DNA of 64,000 nt, from NCBI RefSeq assembly GCF_037975245.1, contig NC_092569.1:35750668-35814667 (forward strand), given 5' to 3'. This document shows, in pieces, positions 34,801 to 45,158 of the stretch (position 1 is the first letter of the stretch; every line of letters starts with the position of its first letter). The notes beneath the pieces are model-generated. The model was not told the origin of the DNA, ran no database searches, and saw only the letters and a list, made by a program, of their open reading frames with translations. The DNA comes from Apostichopus japonicus (Eukaryota > Echinodermata > Holothuroidea > Aspidochirotida > Stichopodidae). Position numbers and translations under genes: made by a program.

Positions 34801-35827
34801 ACAGAGCTGAAAAAGGAAGTTGCCTTTATGAAGATGAAAAAGTCAAATTATTCGTATGTAATTTATATCAAAAAATATAAACAAGGCATTATAACAAATG
34901 AATACAAATGATTGAAAACATTTAACGATACACAAAGTACCGAATATCGCTCTGTATAAAGAGGGAATCTCATGATTGGATTTTTAACAAGGAGAAAATT
35001 TAACTCATGAATCTAACAATAAAAAAAAATTAAAGTTTAATTTTCAGTTATCGCTGAAATGAATTTCTGATTTTAGTTATCGTACTCGTAGCCCAAATTA
35101 TGGAGTATAAACTTATGAACTAGAATTATCTACAAGTGTATTTTAGCTCACTAATTCATAATATGAATTGGGTGCTGTAACGTGTTGGTATGTATCTGTG
35201 AAAGGTGGGGTTGGCTATTGGAGGGAAACCTTGTAAACTGACGTGCTGTAAAATATATGTGGGGAGCGATATGCTCATCAATTTGAAAAGAGATTACTTT
35301 TTCCTGGCCATGTCACGAAACTTAATTGACTTTTAAAAATTGGTGTGTAACGAAAACACGTTTGAGATGTATGAATTAGCTTTTCTTCTAAGGATTTTAT
35401 ATGTGGACAAATTTTTAAGAATACTGTATTTAATCAAAGAAGAACCGATTAGAGGTAATCTTTTGTTTTTATTCCAATATATGTGGTTAAATTAAAGACG
35501 TTTTGCTATTTTTTGAAACACTGCTGTCCTTTCTCGAAGTTAAAATTTCTGAATATTTTAAATTGATAGTCTTCTAACTGAAATTTCTCAGGATTTTTTA
35601 TCGAATCATTCCTCATTCTTCGAAGACACTTCACTTTGTCACATAATTCAATATCAACTGAGTAAGCTCAGTAACACATTGACGCAACTTATTTTAATTT
35701 CGAAACAGAAGATATTCAATAGAGTAATATATAAAGTATATTGAATAAAAGAAACACTTACCATTTCTGTTGCAAACGAGCTCCAAATCGTCAAAACAGT
35801 CAAAAAAACGTTGAAACACTTCTCCAT
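22497..35827 (-). CDS. Fibrinogen-related secreted protein, copy B (complete, nine exons, 619 aa)
   Basis: Exons on the minus strand: 35827-35762, 28945-28915, 28034-27862, 27474-27210, 26338-26127, 25689-25480, 24901-24593, 24383-24122 and 22828-22497. The coding sequence is 1,860 nt, or 619 residues plus a stop. Approximate domains: signal peptide 1-22; linker 23-33; truncated FBG 33-178; TIL-type 179-249; EGF 250-319; EGF 320-370; complete FBG about 375-619. The final FBG keeps the calcium-site pattern KDQDND, GAWWY, CTSSNLNGDY and the terminal MKIRP. The first FBG lacks its C-terminal third: exon 4 ends in phase 1 and the TIL exon starts in phase 1, and no GAWWY-coding exon was found between them. 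Intron 1 is 6.8 kb. Secretion follows from the signal peptide; a recognition-lectin role is inferred from the family. I know of no named family with this exact order. Confidence 0.82.
24122..24383 (-). CDS. Copy B exon 8: central third of full FBG domain
   Basis: 262 nt, phase 0 to phase 1. It opens VLQRRSNASVDFYRGWSDYK and continues DGFGNKNQDHWLGNKYIHSM and TYQLRIDLRDSG. The donor is ACAG/GTGAGT. It is clearly diverged from exon 4, so the two FBG domains are old paralogues. Confidence 0.92.
24593..24901 (-). CDS. Copy B exon 7: second EGF-like domain fused to start of full FBG domain
   Basis: 309 nt, phase 0-0. It begins EGHFYINSRCTQKSTCRNN, has the EGF core YQCSSHATCAERKGVRKCYC, then runs without an intron into CTSVLPKDCHELYVSGTRS, VYCEMESNGGGWT and a GTGAGT donor. 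The strong match to exon 6 shows EGF duplication within the gene. Confidence 0.88.
25480..25689 (-). CDS. Copy B exon 6: first EGF-like domain
   Basis: 210 nt, phase 0-0. Six EGF cysteines lie in CRNN, YQCSDHATC, VRKCYC and NYQGEGETC, after an extra Cys in SRCTRKSTC. The tail is NCFVADIGSVLG. The symmetric phase makes the exon a duplicable module, and the next exon begins with a near copy of it. Confidence 0.84.
26127..26338 (-). CDS. Copy B exon 5: TIL-type domain
   Basis: 212 nt. It reads TPEWCPANEIFSDETCERTC, DDPDTC, SEQCVCVGDYLRQQEQC and LNQCNCFVANKGG. Nine cysteines are visible, one fewer than the usual ten of TIL domains. The acceptor is TCTAG and the donor GTCAGT. Confidence 0.82.
26772..27045. 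repeat. Insertion specific to copy B between exons 4 and 5
   Basis: Copy A reads straight through at about 1,605-1,620. The extra DNA of about 270 bp begins with an inverted GGCTC..GAGCC motif and ends with a TATA-rich stretch. No coding capacity seen; class unknown. Confidence 0.4.
27210..27474 (-). CDS. Copy B exon 4: central third of first FBG domain
   Basis: 265 nt. It opens VLQRRKSDSVNFSRSWKDF and continues FGFLGSDFWIGNEKIAVL, then RYQLRMDFENVAGETYYVTY. It ends EWGDYYISSLGTFERSD plus one base at GTAAGTG. In ordinary FBG genes the next exon would carry the calcium site and GAWWY motif; here the next exon is the TIL domain. Confidence 0.93.
27862..28034 (-). CDS. Copy B exon 3: N-terminal third of first FBG domain
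   Basis: 173 nt, phase 1 to phase 0. Key strings are YPRDCKEVSNACYS, SGVYLIKPDGHPEPFEAYC and DTGGWT. The acceptor is CCAG and the donor GTATGG. Confidence 0.9.
28095..28460 (+). repeat. Insertion specific to copy B between exons 2 and 3, with (ATT)n-like tail
   Basis: Absent from copy A near 2,640-2,740. Contains TTTAAAAGCGCTACATGAA followed by TTATTAATATTATTATTTTT, the style of the 3' ends of SINE or LINE elements in many marine animals. The 102-codon plus-strand frame over it has no recognisable domain. Confidence 0.4.
28915..28945 (-). CDS. Copy B exon 2: 31-nt microexon
   Basis: Encodes IIVSAEGRSS plus one base between ACACAG and GTAGGT. Skipping it would shift the frame of everything downstream. 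Confidence 0.8.
29513..30745. mobile_element. Short-TIR DNA transposon-like element, non-coding
   Basis: The left terminus CTAGTGTTGTGCCGATA and the reverse complement of the right terminus (CTAATGTTGCGCCGATA) match at 15 of 17 positions. Both ends carry further palindromic CCGATATCGG-like subrepeats. About 1.23 kb long, with no transposase reading frame and no clear target duplication. Resembles a non-autonomous hAT-like element; the class is a guess. Confidence 0.5.
31030..31600. repeat. Dispersed repeat in intron 1, copy B
   Basis: Same repeat as at 4,960-5,500, carried along by the gene duplication. Confidence 0.5.
31645..32450. repeat. Insertion of about 0.8 kb specific to copy B in intron 1
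   Basis: Copy A passes directly between the flanking sequences at about 5,600-5,640. A plus-strand frame (ATG at 32,184, stop near 32,384) begins MLQNIACTWAILSIVLTRL, which looks like a signal peptide, but the rest has no family resemblance and may be chance. Confidence 0.35.
35762..35827 (-). CDS. Copy B exon 1: signal peptide
   Basis: ATG at 35827. Encodes MEKCFNVFLTVLTIWSSF then ATEM, a typical secretory signal, and ends in phase 0 at GTAAGTG. Sixteen of 22 residues match copy A. Confidence 0.82.
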
Positions 35828-36905
35828 GATTTCGAGTTTGTATAAATGACATGCGAAAATATATTCGATGAAGTGCAAGATGGCAAATGACACAGGGTAT
35901 CTATTCAGGGGGGTGTCCAACACCTTATTGAAGTGACCGTAGTAGTATGGATGTCCATTGATGTCATCATTTTATTTAAAATATGATTTGGTGAACAGCT
36001 TATACAAATGTGCTGCACATCTTTAGTATTATTGGCTTGTGTGTAAAGAAGACTATTCGACATGCGCAATCCAACTTATTTTTTTTGTACAGCTATTTAT
36101 ATCTTGAATTTCAGTCAATACTACAGTAAGCTTCAGTTGCATAATGTTGAATTGTCCTTGTTCCGATCACTACAGCATAAAACCAACTGTATACTTATTG
36201 ACTATCGTGCTACTACTTCCAATGACAGCAACGCTATTGTAATTCAATACATGTAAATGTATTTGGTTTTTAAAACGAATATCAATTACGATGATCACTT
36301 TTAATCTATAATACATTTAGTGTGGTTCATGTTAAAGGTTCTGTAGTTGTGTGTCAAAAGACGTCAATGCTACTAAGCTGATGAAATTAACAGGAATGTT
36401 GATTTACTTGTTCTGCTTAAGCTGCTATTATCGATATTTTTAAGAAACATTTATGAGTGATTATTTTAGCTAAGTTACTTCGCTTTTGGTTGGAAGGCAA
36501 AATTAAAGCACCATCGAAAGGACAGGAAGCGATACTTTTAATTAGCACTATATTACATACATGAACTAGTACAAAACATCTTATATGCCGTGAAATGTAC
36601 GGTATGATCTATGCTACACTATTAATATGTATGTATTAATATCTTATTAATACAGTTTTGAACATTCGAAGTTTGTCAGTGGTATGCTATATGAACAATA
36701 CTTCCTTGTTTATGATGCCTACGTCACAACCTGTTTGCGGAATCAAGTATCCTCACATCTGATTGAATAAACATGTCAGCTGTTTCACTGAACCTTGACT
36801 AATTTGTTTATTAACTGTAAGAATTACAACAATAATGACTGTAAATTATAAAGAAACTCTTTTTCATTTAAAGGAGCTTGTTTTGACCTATGAAAAGGTA
36901 AACAT
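35828..36905 (-). promoter_or_regulatory. Upstream region of copy B
   Basis: Counterpart of 10,101-11,140. Similarity fades after the shared GGAGCTTGTTTTGAC stretch near 36,875 (11,109 in copy A), which marks the right boundary of the duplicated unit. Confidence 0.45.
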
Positions 36906-39470
36906 TTTAAATGAAATTTATATCTGTTAACTAGCAGAGACGTAGCTAGAGTTTATTTGGATGCGTAGAGCTATTTTATATAGGTGTAGGCATAAGTGCT
37001 TAAATTTACAGTGACACCCATTTCTCAGGGGGCCCGGGGGTTGGCTACCAGCAGTTTCAGCCAACGGAGACACTGCCAGTAATGATTTTACATGAATAAA
37101 TATATTAGTACCAGCATGCTTACGCCATTCTATTATTCAGCTGACAGTGGCATAGCAAGAGGTAGAGGAAAAGCTGTCCCTGCCACACACACAAAACATT
37201 TCATGGACGAAAACTGGGACGGCAAAGAAAATTAACCAAATTAAAATAGCTATCATATACGATACTGGATAGGATACTTTATGTTACAGCACTGTGTTAA
37301 GTGCTTCTAAGAAGGATTCTCTCTTTAGCGATATGCCTTATAAGCATATAAAGAGGTTTCTCTTAACAGGTTAACTTTGAGTCAGTAATTGATACTTCTA
37401 GAAAAAGTTCCGTGAGTCGAACTACAATGGATTTTCGTCTTTAATAAAAGGTCACTGAGAAAGGAGATAAATGCCAATCCCCGCCTTCATGTCCTATTAT
37501 ATGTTTTAAATGTTTTATGTATTCAATATTTACAAGGCCTTATCCACAGGGACCATAGGAATACGAACTTGGCCAACCCCCCCCCCCCCCCATCTTCCCC
37601 TCGAAAGTTTCTAGCAAATGGTTAACAAATGTTATAACACCCGAAAGCAAATGTATTTAATATATAATGAAAATGATAGCATCTTTGCTTCTAAACACCC
37701 TTACCGAGACAAAATTCTCTCAAAGGTGAGGGGACGCTCCTCCCCTTAAGCCCCACCCCTGTCTTAAGATCTCTCCCTAGTACGGACGTCCACCTAAAAT
37801 TTGAATTAAATTTCTACAGAATATATACATGGCATACTGCCATTACAATGCAATTCAAGTACTCCACATTTACATTTCAATCTGTGTTTTATTGACCTTT
37901 GACTTGGAGTATATTATTTTGGTAATAACATATTGTTATAACTAACTAAACAAATCTCCTCCGTAAGTTCCCCATCTACAAACTCCTGCAAATGCTTTGA
38001 GTAAATGTTGCATCATTTTATTCAAGAAGTTAGTGAACTAGAAGCTACAGTGATTATAATTTATGAATGGGGGTGGCTGAAAGCTTTATGCCAGAAAGAA
38101 GATGCTTAATCTACTGTACTTACCCAATGTACTGGCAGGTCAAACAACTATTTGCAGTTTGATAGTCTTATAGGTTACACAGTCCACATCATTTATAATA
38201 CATCTTAATGTTAGTCATCTTCCAGATCGTTATCATAGATCGTATCATAAATATTTCCTTTTTATCGTAAACCAGTCGTCAGCAACGAAAGAAGATGCCC
38301 TGGAGCGTGAGAAGCAAAGGGTAGAAGGAATCACTCCAACTGAGTGAGAAGGAGGACATAAATCAATTAAAACAGAAATAACGTCTGGATCTCTGACCGT
38401 TTCCATCTGAGTAAAAGAAGGTATTTCTTTCAATCTTAGAAGATCATAGTAAGCCAGCAAACACGCCGAGTGAATTTGTTTGAAGACGGAGCTGGATAAG
38501 TGATTGAATTCAACGTTCTACCTGTGCCGTTTCGCAGATTGAAAAACCATGTTTAACAAAAAAAAAGTTTACTTGTTGAATTAAAAAAAATAATAATTGG
38601 AAAATATCGACAAACGTTTCAAACGTTGTTCTCTACAATAATTACAAACGAGCATAAGGTGATCAATTAATGGTACAGCTATGTTTCTTCTAGTGATAGC
38701 CTACTTAGGCTAACGTGAGTTCGACCTAATTTTTTTCTTCTTCAAAAGTAAAGCCTTGGTTTAATGTCAATTTTGGATGCAGTCAACTGTCATTTATCAA
38801 AATAGCAGGGGCCTAGGCTAAATTTAAAGGGATCACTAGGACGAGGCTATTTAAAGCACTGGTAGCCTAGCCTAAGTTATGCTTATTGCAAATACTACCC
38901 TAGACTCTAGCCCTGGTCACTGAATTATCTTGAGAGCCATATCATCACATGTTGATAAAGACATGTTCACCATGTTCAAATATTGCGTAGGCCTGGACTG
39001 GGCAATGCACAGTTTCGTTTGATTGTTGTGAATCAAGACTTGATCCCTTTCGAAAAAGTGTTAACTGGTATTTGATTAAAAAGTAAAGCTTTCTTTGCAT
39101 TCCAATGAAATGCGAATTTAGTGGTGAGGGATGGGGAGGGGTGTTGGGGGTTGCAGTATAATATACCTTAAAACATTGTTAATGCACTTATCCCAGAAAC
39201 TCATTGCATTAGTGTCAGTAACTCCCCATTCCCCTAATTGACACCCACATTGACGATTGAAGTTAAAAGAACTTTTTCAAAATTATCTGTAGAGAGTTAT
39301 GTTACAACTCTCTGAAAATACCAGCACTTTGTTTACAAATCAAAGGTGACATATGCTCTGAAGAAAAATTCCTAACTGGCCTCCACCATCTTAAGCAAGT
39401 ATGTATCCACTTTAAAACTTCAACCCCCTATATGAACTAATGCCAAACAATGGGCATCATTTGCTTTTGG
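36906..39470. other. Intergenic stretch
   Basis: No coding exon recognised on either strand. It includes a poly-C run (37,577-37,590) and stretches such as ACGTAGCTAGAG (36,948) that look like remnants of old repeats also hinted at near 12,975 and 13,755. Confidence 0.4.
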
Positions 39471-39694
39471 TTTCTAGGCTCACTTTGAAGAAGATCAATT
39501 TAGATCAAGCTACCGGAAGGAAGAAATTGAGGAAAGGGGCTGAACCAAAAATTTTCCTGCACAGGCCTACCCCCAAAAGGCGAATAGCCCCGAAGGAAAG
39601 AAGCAAGGTCCTTGCTAAGGTTCACTTGAAATCGCAAATGGTGCTCATTGACCACTCATATGCTTCCCTATCACATAGTAAGCAACAGTTAACA

Positions 39695-40235
39695 GACGGT
39701 GAGAAAGATGAACCTAGTGGGTGACTCTTAGACTGAATCCAGTTCCTGCAACCACAGCAATAAAGTCTTTGGTTTAATCAATGCACTTGTGTGTTAGAGA
39801 CTTTCAAATGGACACTCAGTGGCAGTTGGTTCAGATATAAGGTTTTACCTGCATCATGAAGAGTGGAAGGGAAACTTGCCTCATCATTTGAATAATGGAC
39901 TCAAGGATAGCATCAAATCATGTTTGGATTGAGCTGATATTCCTGAGAGTAATTTACGTTTTCACTGTTATTTTCATCAATAATATGCACTGATTGCAGA
40001 CTGTGAGAAAGATGAACCTGGTGAGTGAATCTTGAAGTTAACTCAAGTTCCTGCAACCACAGTTTTAAAGTCTCTGTTTTAATCAATGCAGTTGTATGTT
40101 TGAGACTTTCAAATGGACACTCAGTGGCAGTTTGTTAAAATGTAAGGGTTTAACTTCATCAAGGAAAGGGAAGGAGAAACTTCCATCATCATCTGATAAT
40201 GGACTCAAGGATAGCGTCAAATCATGTTAGGATAA
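39695..40235 (+). repeat. Direct duplication inside the transposase relic
   Basis: A unit of about 240-250 bp starting near GTGAGAAAGATGAACCT (39,698 and about 39,999) is repeated with an offset of about 301 bp. Shared landmark: ACTTTCAAATGGACACTCAG. The two copies differ by substitutions and small gaps. Confidence 0.65.
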
Positions 40236-41001
40236 TAAAATTGAGCAAATTTCCTTGAAAGTAATAAAGTTACTGTATATATTTCACTGCCATTTTCTTC
40301 ATAGCAACATATTAAATATCTGGCAATTTGAATGTTTGTATTATTATGTTCATATTAGTAAGCTGTTTAGCTCACACACTAGCAAATGATCAAGTGGCAA
40401 CAACTGATGCAGTATATTTAAATAGGAGTATATATTCCCCATTAATGAGAAAGAAATATAACAATTGGTAAAATGCAGTTTTAAATTTGCAAACACTAGA
40501 TACAATCAAACAAACGACAATGCTCATTTACAAGATAATCTACTGCCCTATCTTTCATATCAATCTGTCATATCCGTAGGTCACAGTTTACAGTAACTGT
40601 TAAAAACAATCTCCTTTGATGAGTACTTGGTTAGATTCCTGCAAATTTTTCAATGTAAGATTCATGTGTGGAAAATTCTCTTAACATCATCTGAGTGTCG
40701 TTAATAACTTTAATATTGTAGAAATGTAATAAAAACAATTAATCATTATACATCACTTTTTCTGTTATTTCATTCCTTTTAACAATACACAAATATGATA
40801 TGATATATTCTTCTATGAAAGAGTTAAAACTAAGATTTCTTTTTACATTTCAGTGCATAAAACTGAGAAAGAGTTCTGAATGTGGTAATAACACAGAACA
40901 CAGAAGGCACTTCGGAAGGTAAGTAGAGAAAAGAGGGCAATAGGCAAAAATAAAAGAATGCAAGAACTTGCCTTCAATAGAGGGTTTAACCCTGATCAGT
41001 T

Positions 41002-41989
41002 GCTTTCTAGTCACTTCGCCCCACAACCATTTCGCCCAACTGCCATCTCGCCCAACCAGCTTGGTCATTTCGCCCAACCAGCCTGGTCATTTCGCCCAAC
41101 CAGCATGGTCATTTCGCCCAACCATCATAGTCATTTCGCCCAACCAGCATGGTCATTTCGCCCAACCGTGTTGGTCATTTCGCCCAACCCTATTTGTTTT
41201 AATATTCAGTCAGAATAATATTACTTTTTCTATTCCACTAGTTCAATTTGATTTATTTTGGGTTAGGTTACTTCGTAATAGGTAAATAAAAAAGTGAGGT
41301 CCGCTCGATATCGATCGGAGTCTGAGCAGTTATTTCGGGTATAATGGGAGGATTACACTACTTTAGGCCTTTACGCATACAATGGAAGTTATTTTATTAT
41401 ACAAACACAGGGGAATCGGTCTTCATAAAAAACCTATCCAACCTAACCCCCAAATCACTGATCCATCCTACTGACTAACAATTCCCGAAAGTTTCCTTAT
41501 TAAATTGATTTTTTTTTTATAAAACCCGTAATATTGAATTACTATATTTAATCAATGTAACCACTTTATCAATGTAACCACATATGTAAACACATATGTA
41601 ATCAATTTAACCACGACTTCAAGTTTCCTTAATACTCAGGTTCGTATCCAGTAACGTTAACAATTCCCGAACGTTTACTATATCAAACCTATCAAACCTA
41701 ACCCTTAAAACACTGATCCATCCTCAAGATTCCTTAATATTCGGTTCGTATCCTGTAACGTTAACAATTCCCGAACGCCTCCTTTTGAAATATCATATTT
41801 AATCAAGGTTGGGCGAAATGACCAGACTGGTTGGGCGAAATGACCAGACTGGTTGGCGAAATGACCAGGCTGGTTGGGAGAAATGACCAGGCTGGTTGGG
41901 CGAAATGACCAGGCTGGTTGGGCGAAATGGTAAGGTTGGGCGAAATGGCAGTTGGGCGAAATGGTTGTTGGGCGAAGTGTCCTGCTTCC
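41002..41989. mobile_element. Foldback element with tandem-subrepeat inverted arms
   Basis: The left arm (to about 41,190) is made of units reading CATTTCGCCCAACCAG; the right arm (from about 41,806) is made of the reverse complement. The ends pair as CACTTCGCCC..GGGCGAAGTG. An exact 8-bp direct repeat, GATCAGTT, flanks the element at 40,994-41,001 and 41,990-41,997. Removing the element plus one repeat copy joins two parts of the P-type transposase in one frame. The spacer of about 0.6 kb holds its own internal repeats (GTAACGTTAACAATTCCCGA) and no gene. Confidence 0.75.
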
Positions 41990-43320
41990 GATCAGTTAAA
42001 TGCACTAAGCAGCAAAAGCACACGAGAATGCAAGTGGAGCGATGCCACAACGAGAAAAGCTCTCCAAATTCGCTTTGCTTGTAGGACTAAAGGTTACACA
42101 TTACTCCAAAAACAGGTCAACCATTACCTTCACTGCGTACACTAAGAATAAAGATGAAAAGTGTGATATTTGAGCCTTGGTATCCTAAAAGAATTATTCA
42201 AAAAGCTGGAGATAAGAGATAAAGCAATGAAGGATCAGGAGAGAGAATGTTGTTTGACACTAGATGAAATGTCTATCACACCAAATAATGAATTTGACAA
42301 CTGTTGTTCAAATTCTGGGCAATGTCACACTTCCATGACAAGATGACATTGATTCACATGTAATAGTTTTCATGCTGAGTGGTTTAACAACACAATGAAA
42401 TAAGTTGTTGCGTACCATCTCACTGGCTATTCATGTGATGGGGCAGAATCTAAGCCTATCATAACAGATATCATTAAAAGCTCATAATATAGGACTTCAC
42501 ATTCTTGCAGTTTCCAGTGACATGAGAAGTATGAATAGCGCAATGTGGGATAATCTGTGGAAATGACTGTCAGACTATGAACAAGATTCCACATCCATTC
42601 AACTCCAACCGCTCCCTGCACCTCCTTGCAGATGTATCACTAGTCTAAAAAAAAGTCTTAAGTCAGCATTGGTTAAATGCACCGAAAATTTGGCTTCCTT
42701 CTGAGCTGGCAAATACACATGGATCGTCAAGTACAGAGGTCAGTGTGAAACCACTGAAAGATCTTGTCAGCTTTCAAGAAAACAGAGAATTGAAGCTAGC
42801 TGTCAAATTGACAGAACTATACAATACTTACACACTCTCACTTTGACAAGATGAAGGTATCACATGCACTCAATTTTGCTTCGGCTTTGCGGTACCTGGT
42901 AGATTACGAGGGTCACCTAAAGGATGTTTTAACAACTGCCTGGTTTCTAGAGCTCTGCAACAGATGGTTCAGCTTGATGTCCAGTTTTAATCCTGCCATG
43001 GCCTTGAGCAAAGTGAACCAGTTCAACACAAAGCAGATATTGATTGCTTGTCAGACAAACATTGTCTAGGTACTGTCAAATCCACTTCATCATCATTGCT
43101 GGTTCCAGCTGAGCTGAGCTTACTAAAAGAGTACAAAGAGGGTTGTTTAATTCACCCAATAGAGCTTGCATTCAAGTATCTTTGGGCAGCTGAAAAGATA
43201 TTCCGAAAATTGTTATATGGGTGTGTTTGCATTCATACATATGATTATGTTGCTTTACAGAACAGCTCCTTTTTGATAAGCTATTTAAAACGGAACCTGC
43301 CTATCACATATTCGAAATAG

Positions 43321-43756
43321 GACAGGCTGAATGGATTCTAAAATGAAAAGCTTAAAGACTTGGTGCATTTTAATACATCACTGTTCAGGTTAGGCCAGTA
43401 ATAGCAGTATGAAGAATAAGTAATAATTTAATAATTATCATTATCATTTGGTGTCAGCATAATAAAAACCGAATGATGTCAACAGCACTGTGCTCAGTGG
43501 ACAGAACTAACAAGTAGGCAGCATACTTTGTCAGTTTGATCCATGTAGCCTTATTAAACACATGACGGTATGATTTATATATGTTAATGGAAAATACATA
43601 AGCTACAACATACACCAGTATCAAGTTGTTGCTGTGTTGTTTTTTTTTCTAGACAGACACATTGAGTCTATTGCACCTACCATAGCCTAGTACTACAGTC
43701 CTGATAAATTCACACCGCAATATCAGTCTAAGGTTTGCCCATATACTCCCAACTAT
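43321..43756. other. Gap between transposase relic and LTR element
   Basis: A/T-rich DNA with no gene seen. May contain the eroded 3' end of the P-type element. Confidence 0.3.
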
Positions 43757-44744
43757 TGTAACACCCCTGTACCCAGGCCGAGCGGTAGCGTGGGAAATCA
43801 GGCAGCTGGAGGCCACCTGATGTCAGGGCAGGGGAAGGGGGGGAGGCGAAGACTTATGCTAGCAGGGCTTGAACCAAAACACAAAAAAAGAGAGAAGAAT
43901 ATAGTTAAAGAGAACTGGGTCTCAAATCAACAATTTAATAGCTTAATTAACTTTAAACATACACTTAACAAAAATAAGGCAGTGACTTTCTGCCGTATAC
44001 AAATATAAAAGCAAACAACGGGCAGAGATTAAGTTTAAATAAATAACAAATACACTACATACCAGGGCGTGGGCAGCACGGCTCTTAAGAATCACGAGAG
44101 TGAATACCCAACACGGGGCGCCAACGGCAGACTGAACTAATACTGCCTAATGTGGTCTCGCCCCGATTAACTTCTGCAATACCTCCGGGGAGAGCCCTAA
44201 TTTGACCCTACCTCCGGAGTCTAAAAATTCAACGAAGCCAACCAGGACGGGAACTTATTAGTTATACTATACAAAAGGAATGGCGCCCGTAGTCAGCCTT
44301 CACTCCCGGACCCGCTCTCTAAAATAAATCAACCTTGCCTTTAAAATAATACTTTACTGTAATTGCCGTGCTGCTCACCGCTGGTCTCCAGTTCTCTGCC
44401 CGAACTTCAACGAAATAAATTCAGTTTCCACAATACAAAATACATAAGAAAAACAACGTCTTAATTAAACAAGGTTAAGAGAGCAAGTGAAAGTAAAATA
44501 GATTCACGCTAAACAGAACAACTCGTGTAATAAAAGAGCGAATGCCTGGAATGCTGGTGATGGCAGACGACGGGGAGAGCGAAAGAGACCTGCATAATAA
44601 GACAAAAGTAAATGGAATGGTGAATGAATGGACAACAAATCGCAGGGTAAATTATTCAAACAAAACGGGAAAACATATTCTTAGTAGCCCTGGGCGCGTT
44701 CGAAATACGGGGTACACGCATCCCGAACAACCCAGGGCGTAACA
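43757..44744 (-). repeat. 3' LTR of the Ty3/gypsy element
   Basis: On the minus strand it begins TGTTACGCC and ends GGTGTTACA (TG..CA ends). 988 bp, same length as the other LTR. Confidence 0.93.
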
Positions 44745-44760
44745 CCACCCCCAACTCTCT
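44745..44760 (-). promoter_or_regulatory. Polypurine tract
   Basis: AGAGAGTTGGGGGTGG directly before the 3' LTR on the minus strand. This is the usual primer site for plus-strand DNA synthesis. Confidence 0.75.
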
Positions 44761-45158
44761 CGAAAGGACTCGCCCTCGATGTCCAAACACACTACCCAGT
44801 AATATAATACATATGACGTGGTAGATCAACTTGCACAATTTCTATACTTCACCAAACATATTCGCTCCCTCTCTATATATACATGTGTAGGGGACCCCCG
44901 GCCTCCTAGGCGACCTGAGGCCCCGAACTTACAATTCTAGAGTTCGTTACATCTACAATCTATCACCACCACAATTGGTTTTCTCCAAGACAGCATTTCC
45001 GTTCATCTCCAAAAAAAAATCCTTTCCATAACGATCACTGAATCACTTTCCGACCCCCATGCACAGAGGTATGGTGTTCTCAAACATAACGTTCCAGTTT
45101 CAATCACATCAGTACCTTCCTACAAATTTTTCAAATATAAGCGAGGTGATCAGTCAAG

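Larger units (their letters stand above)
28946..35761 (-). other. Intron 1 of copy B (6.8 kb)
   Basis: Nearly the same length as intron 1 of copy A and alignable by eye over much of it. It holds a short-TIR element (29,513-30,745), a dispersed repeat at about 31,030-31,600 and an approximately 0.8-kb insertion absent from copy A. Confidence 0.7.
39477..43320 (+). pseudogene. Decayed P-element/THAP9-type transposase
   Basis: Recognisable fragments in order on the plus strand: a THAP-domain end with HFEEDQF in one frame and RKKLRKGAEPKIF in the next frame (39,477-39,560); then, after a nested insertion, KWSDATTRKALQIRFACRTK (about 42,030-42,090); LDEMSITPNNEFDN after a frame change (about 42,260-42,300); AYHLTGYSCDGAESKP and AHNIGLHILAVSSDM (about 42,410-42,530); SALRYLVDYEGHLKD and LTTAWFLELCNRWF (about 42,885-42,975); and GCLIHP..YLWAAEKIFRK (about 43,140-43,215). 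These match the conserved blocks of P-element transposases, including SDM..N..MW after the AYHLTG block. Several frameshifts and stops show that it is dead. The THAP N-terminus (first zinc ligands) was not located. Confidence 0.75.

Noticed and set aside
38245-38460. 71-codon minus-strand frame
   Set aside because: No recognisable domain, no splice context and no support from other features.
40958-41285. Plus-strand frames with repeated HFAQPAW or SFRPT peptides
   Set aside because: They are translations of the foldback element's tandem arm; the opposite arm gives the same peptides in antisense.
43790-44008. 72-codon frame in the left LTR, repeated in the right LTR
   Set aside because: It lies inside LTR sequence on the strand opposite to the element and has no protein signature.
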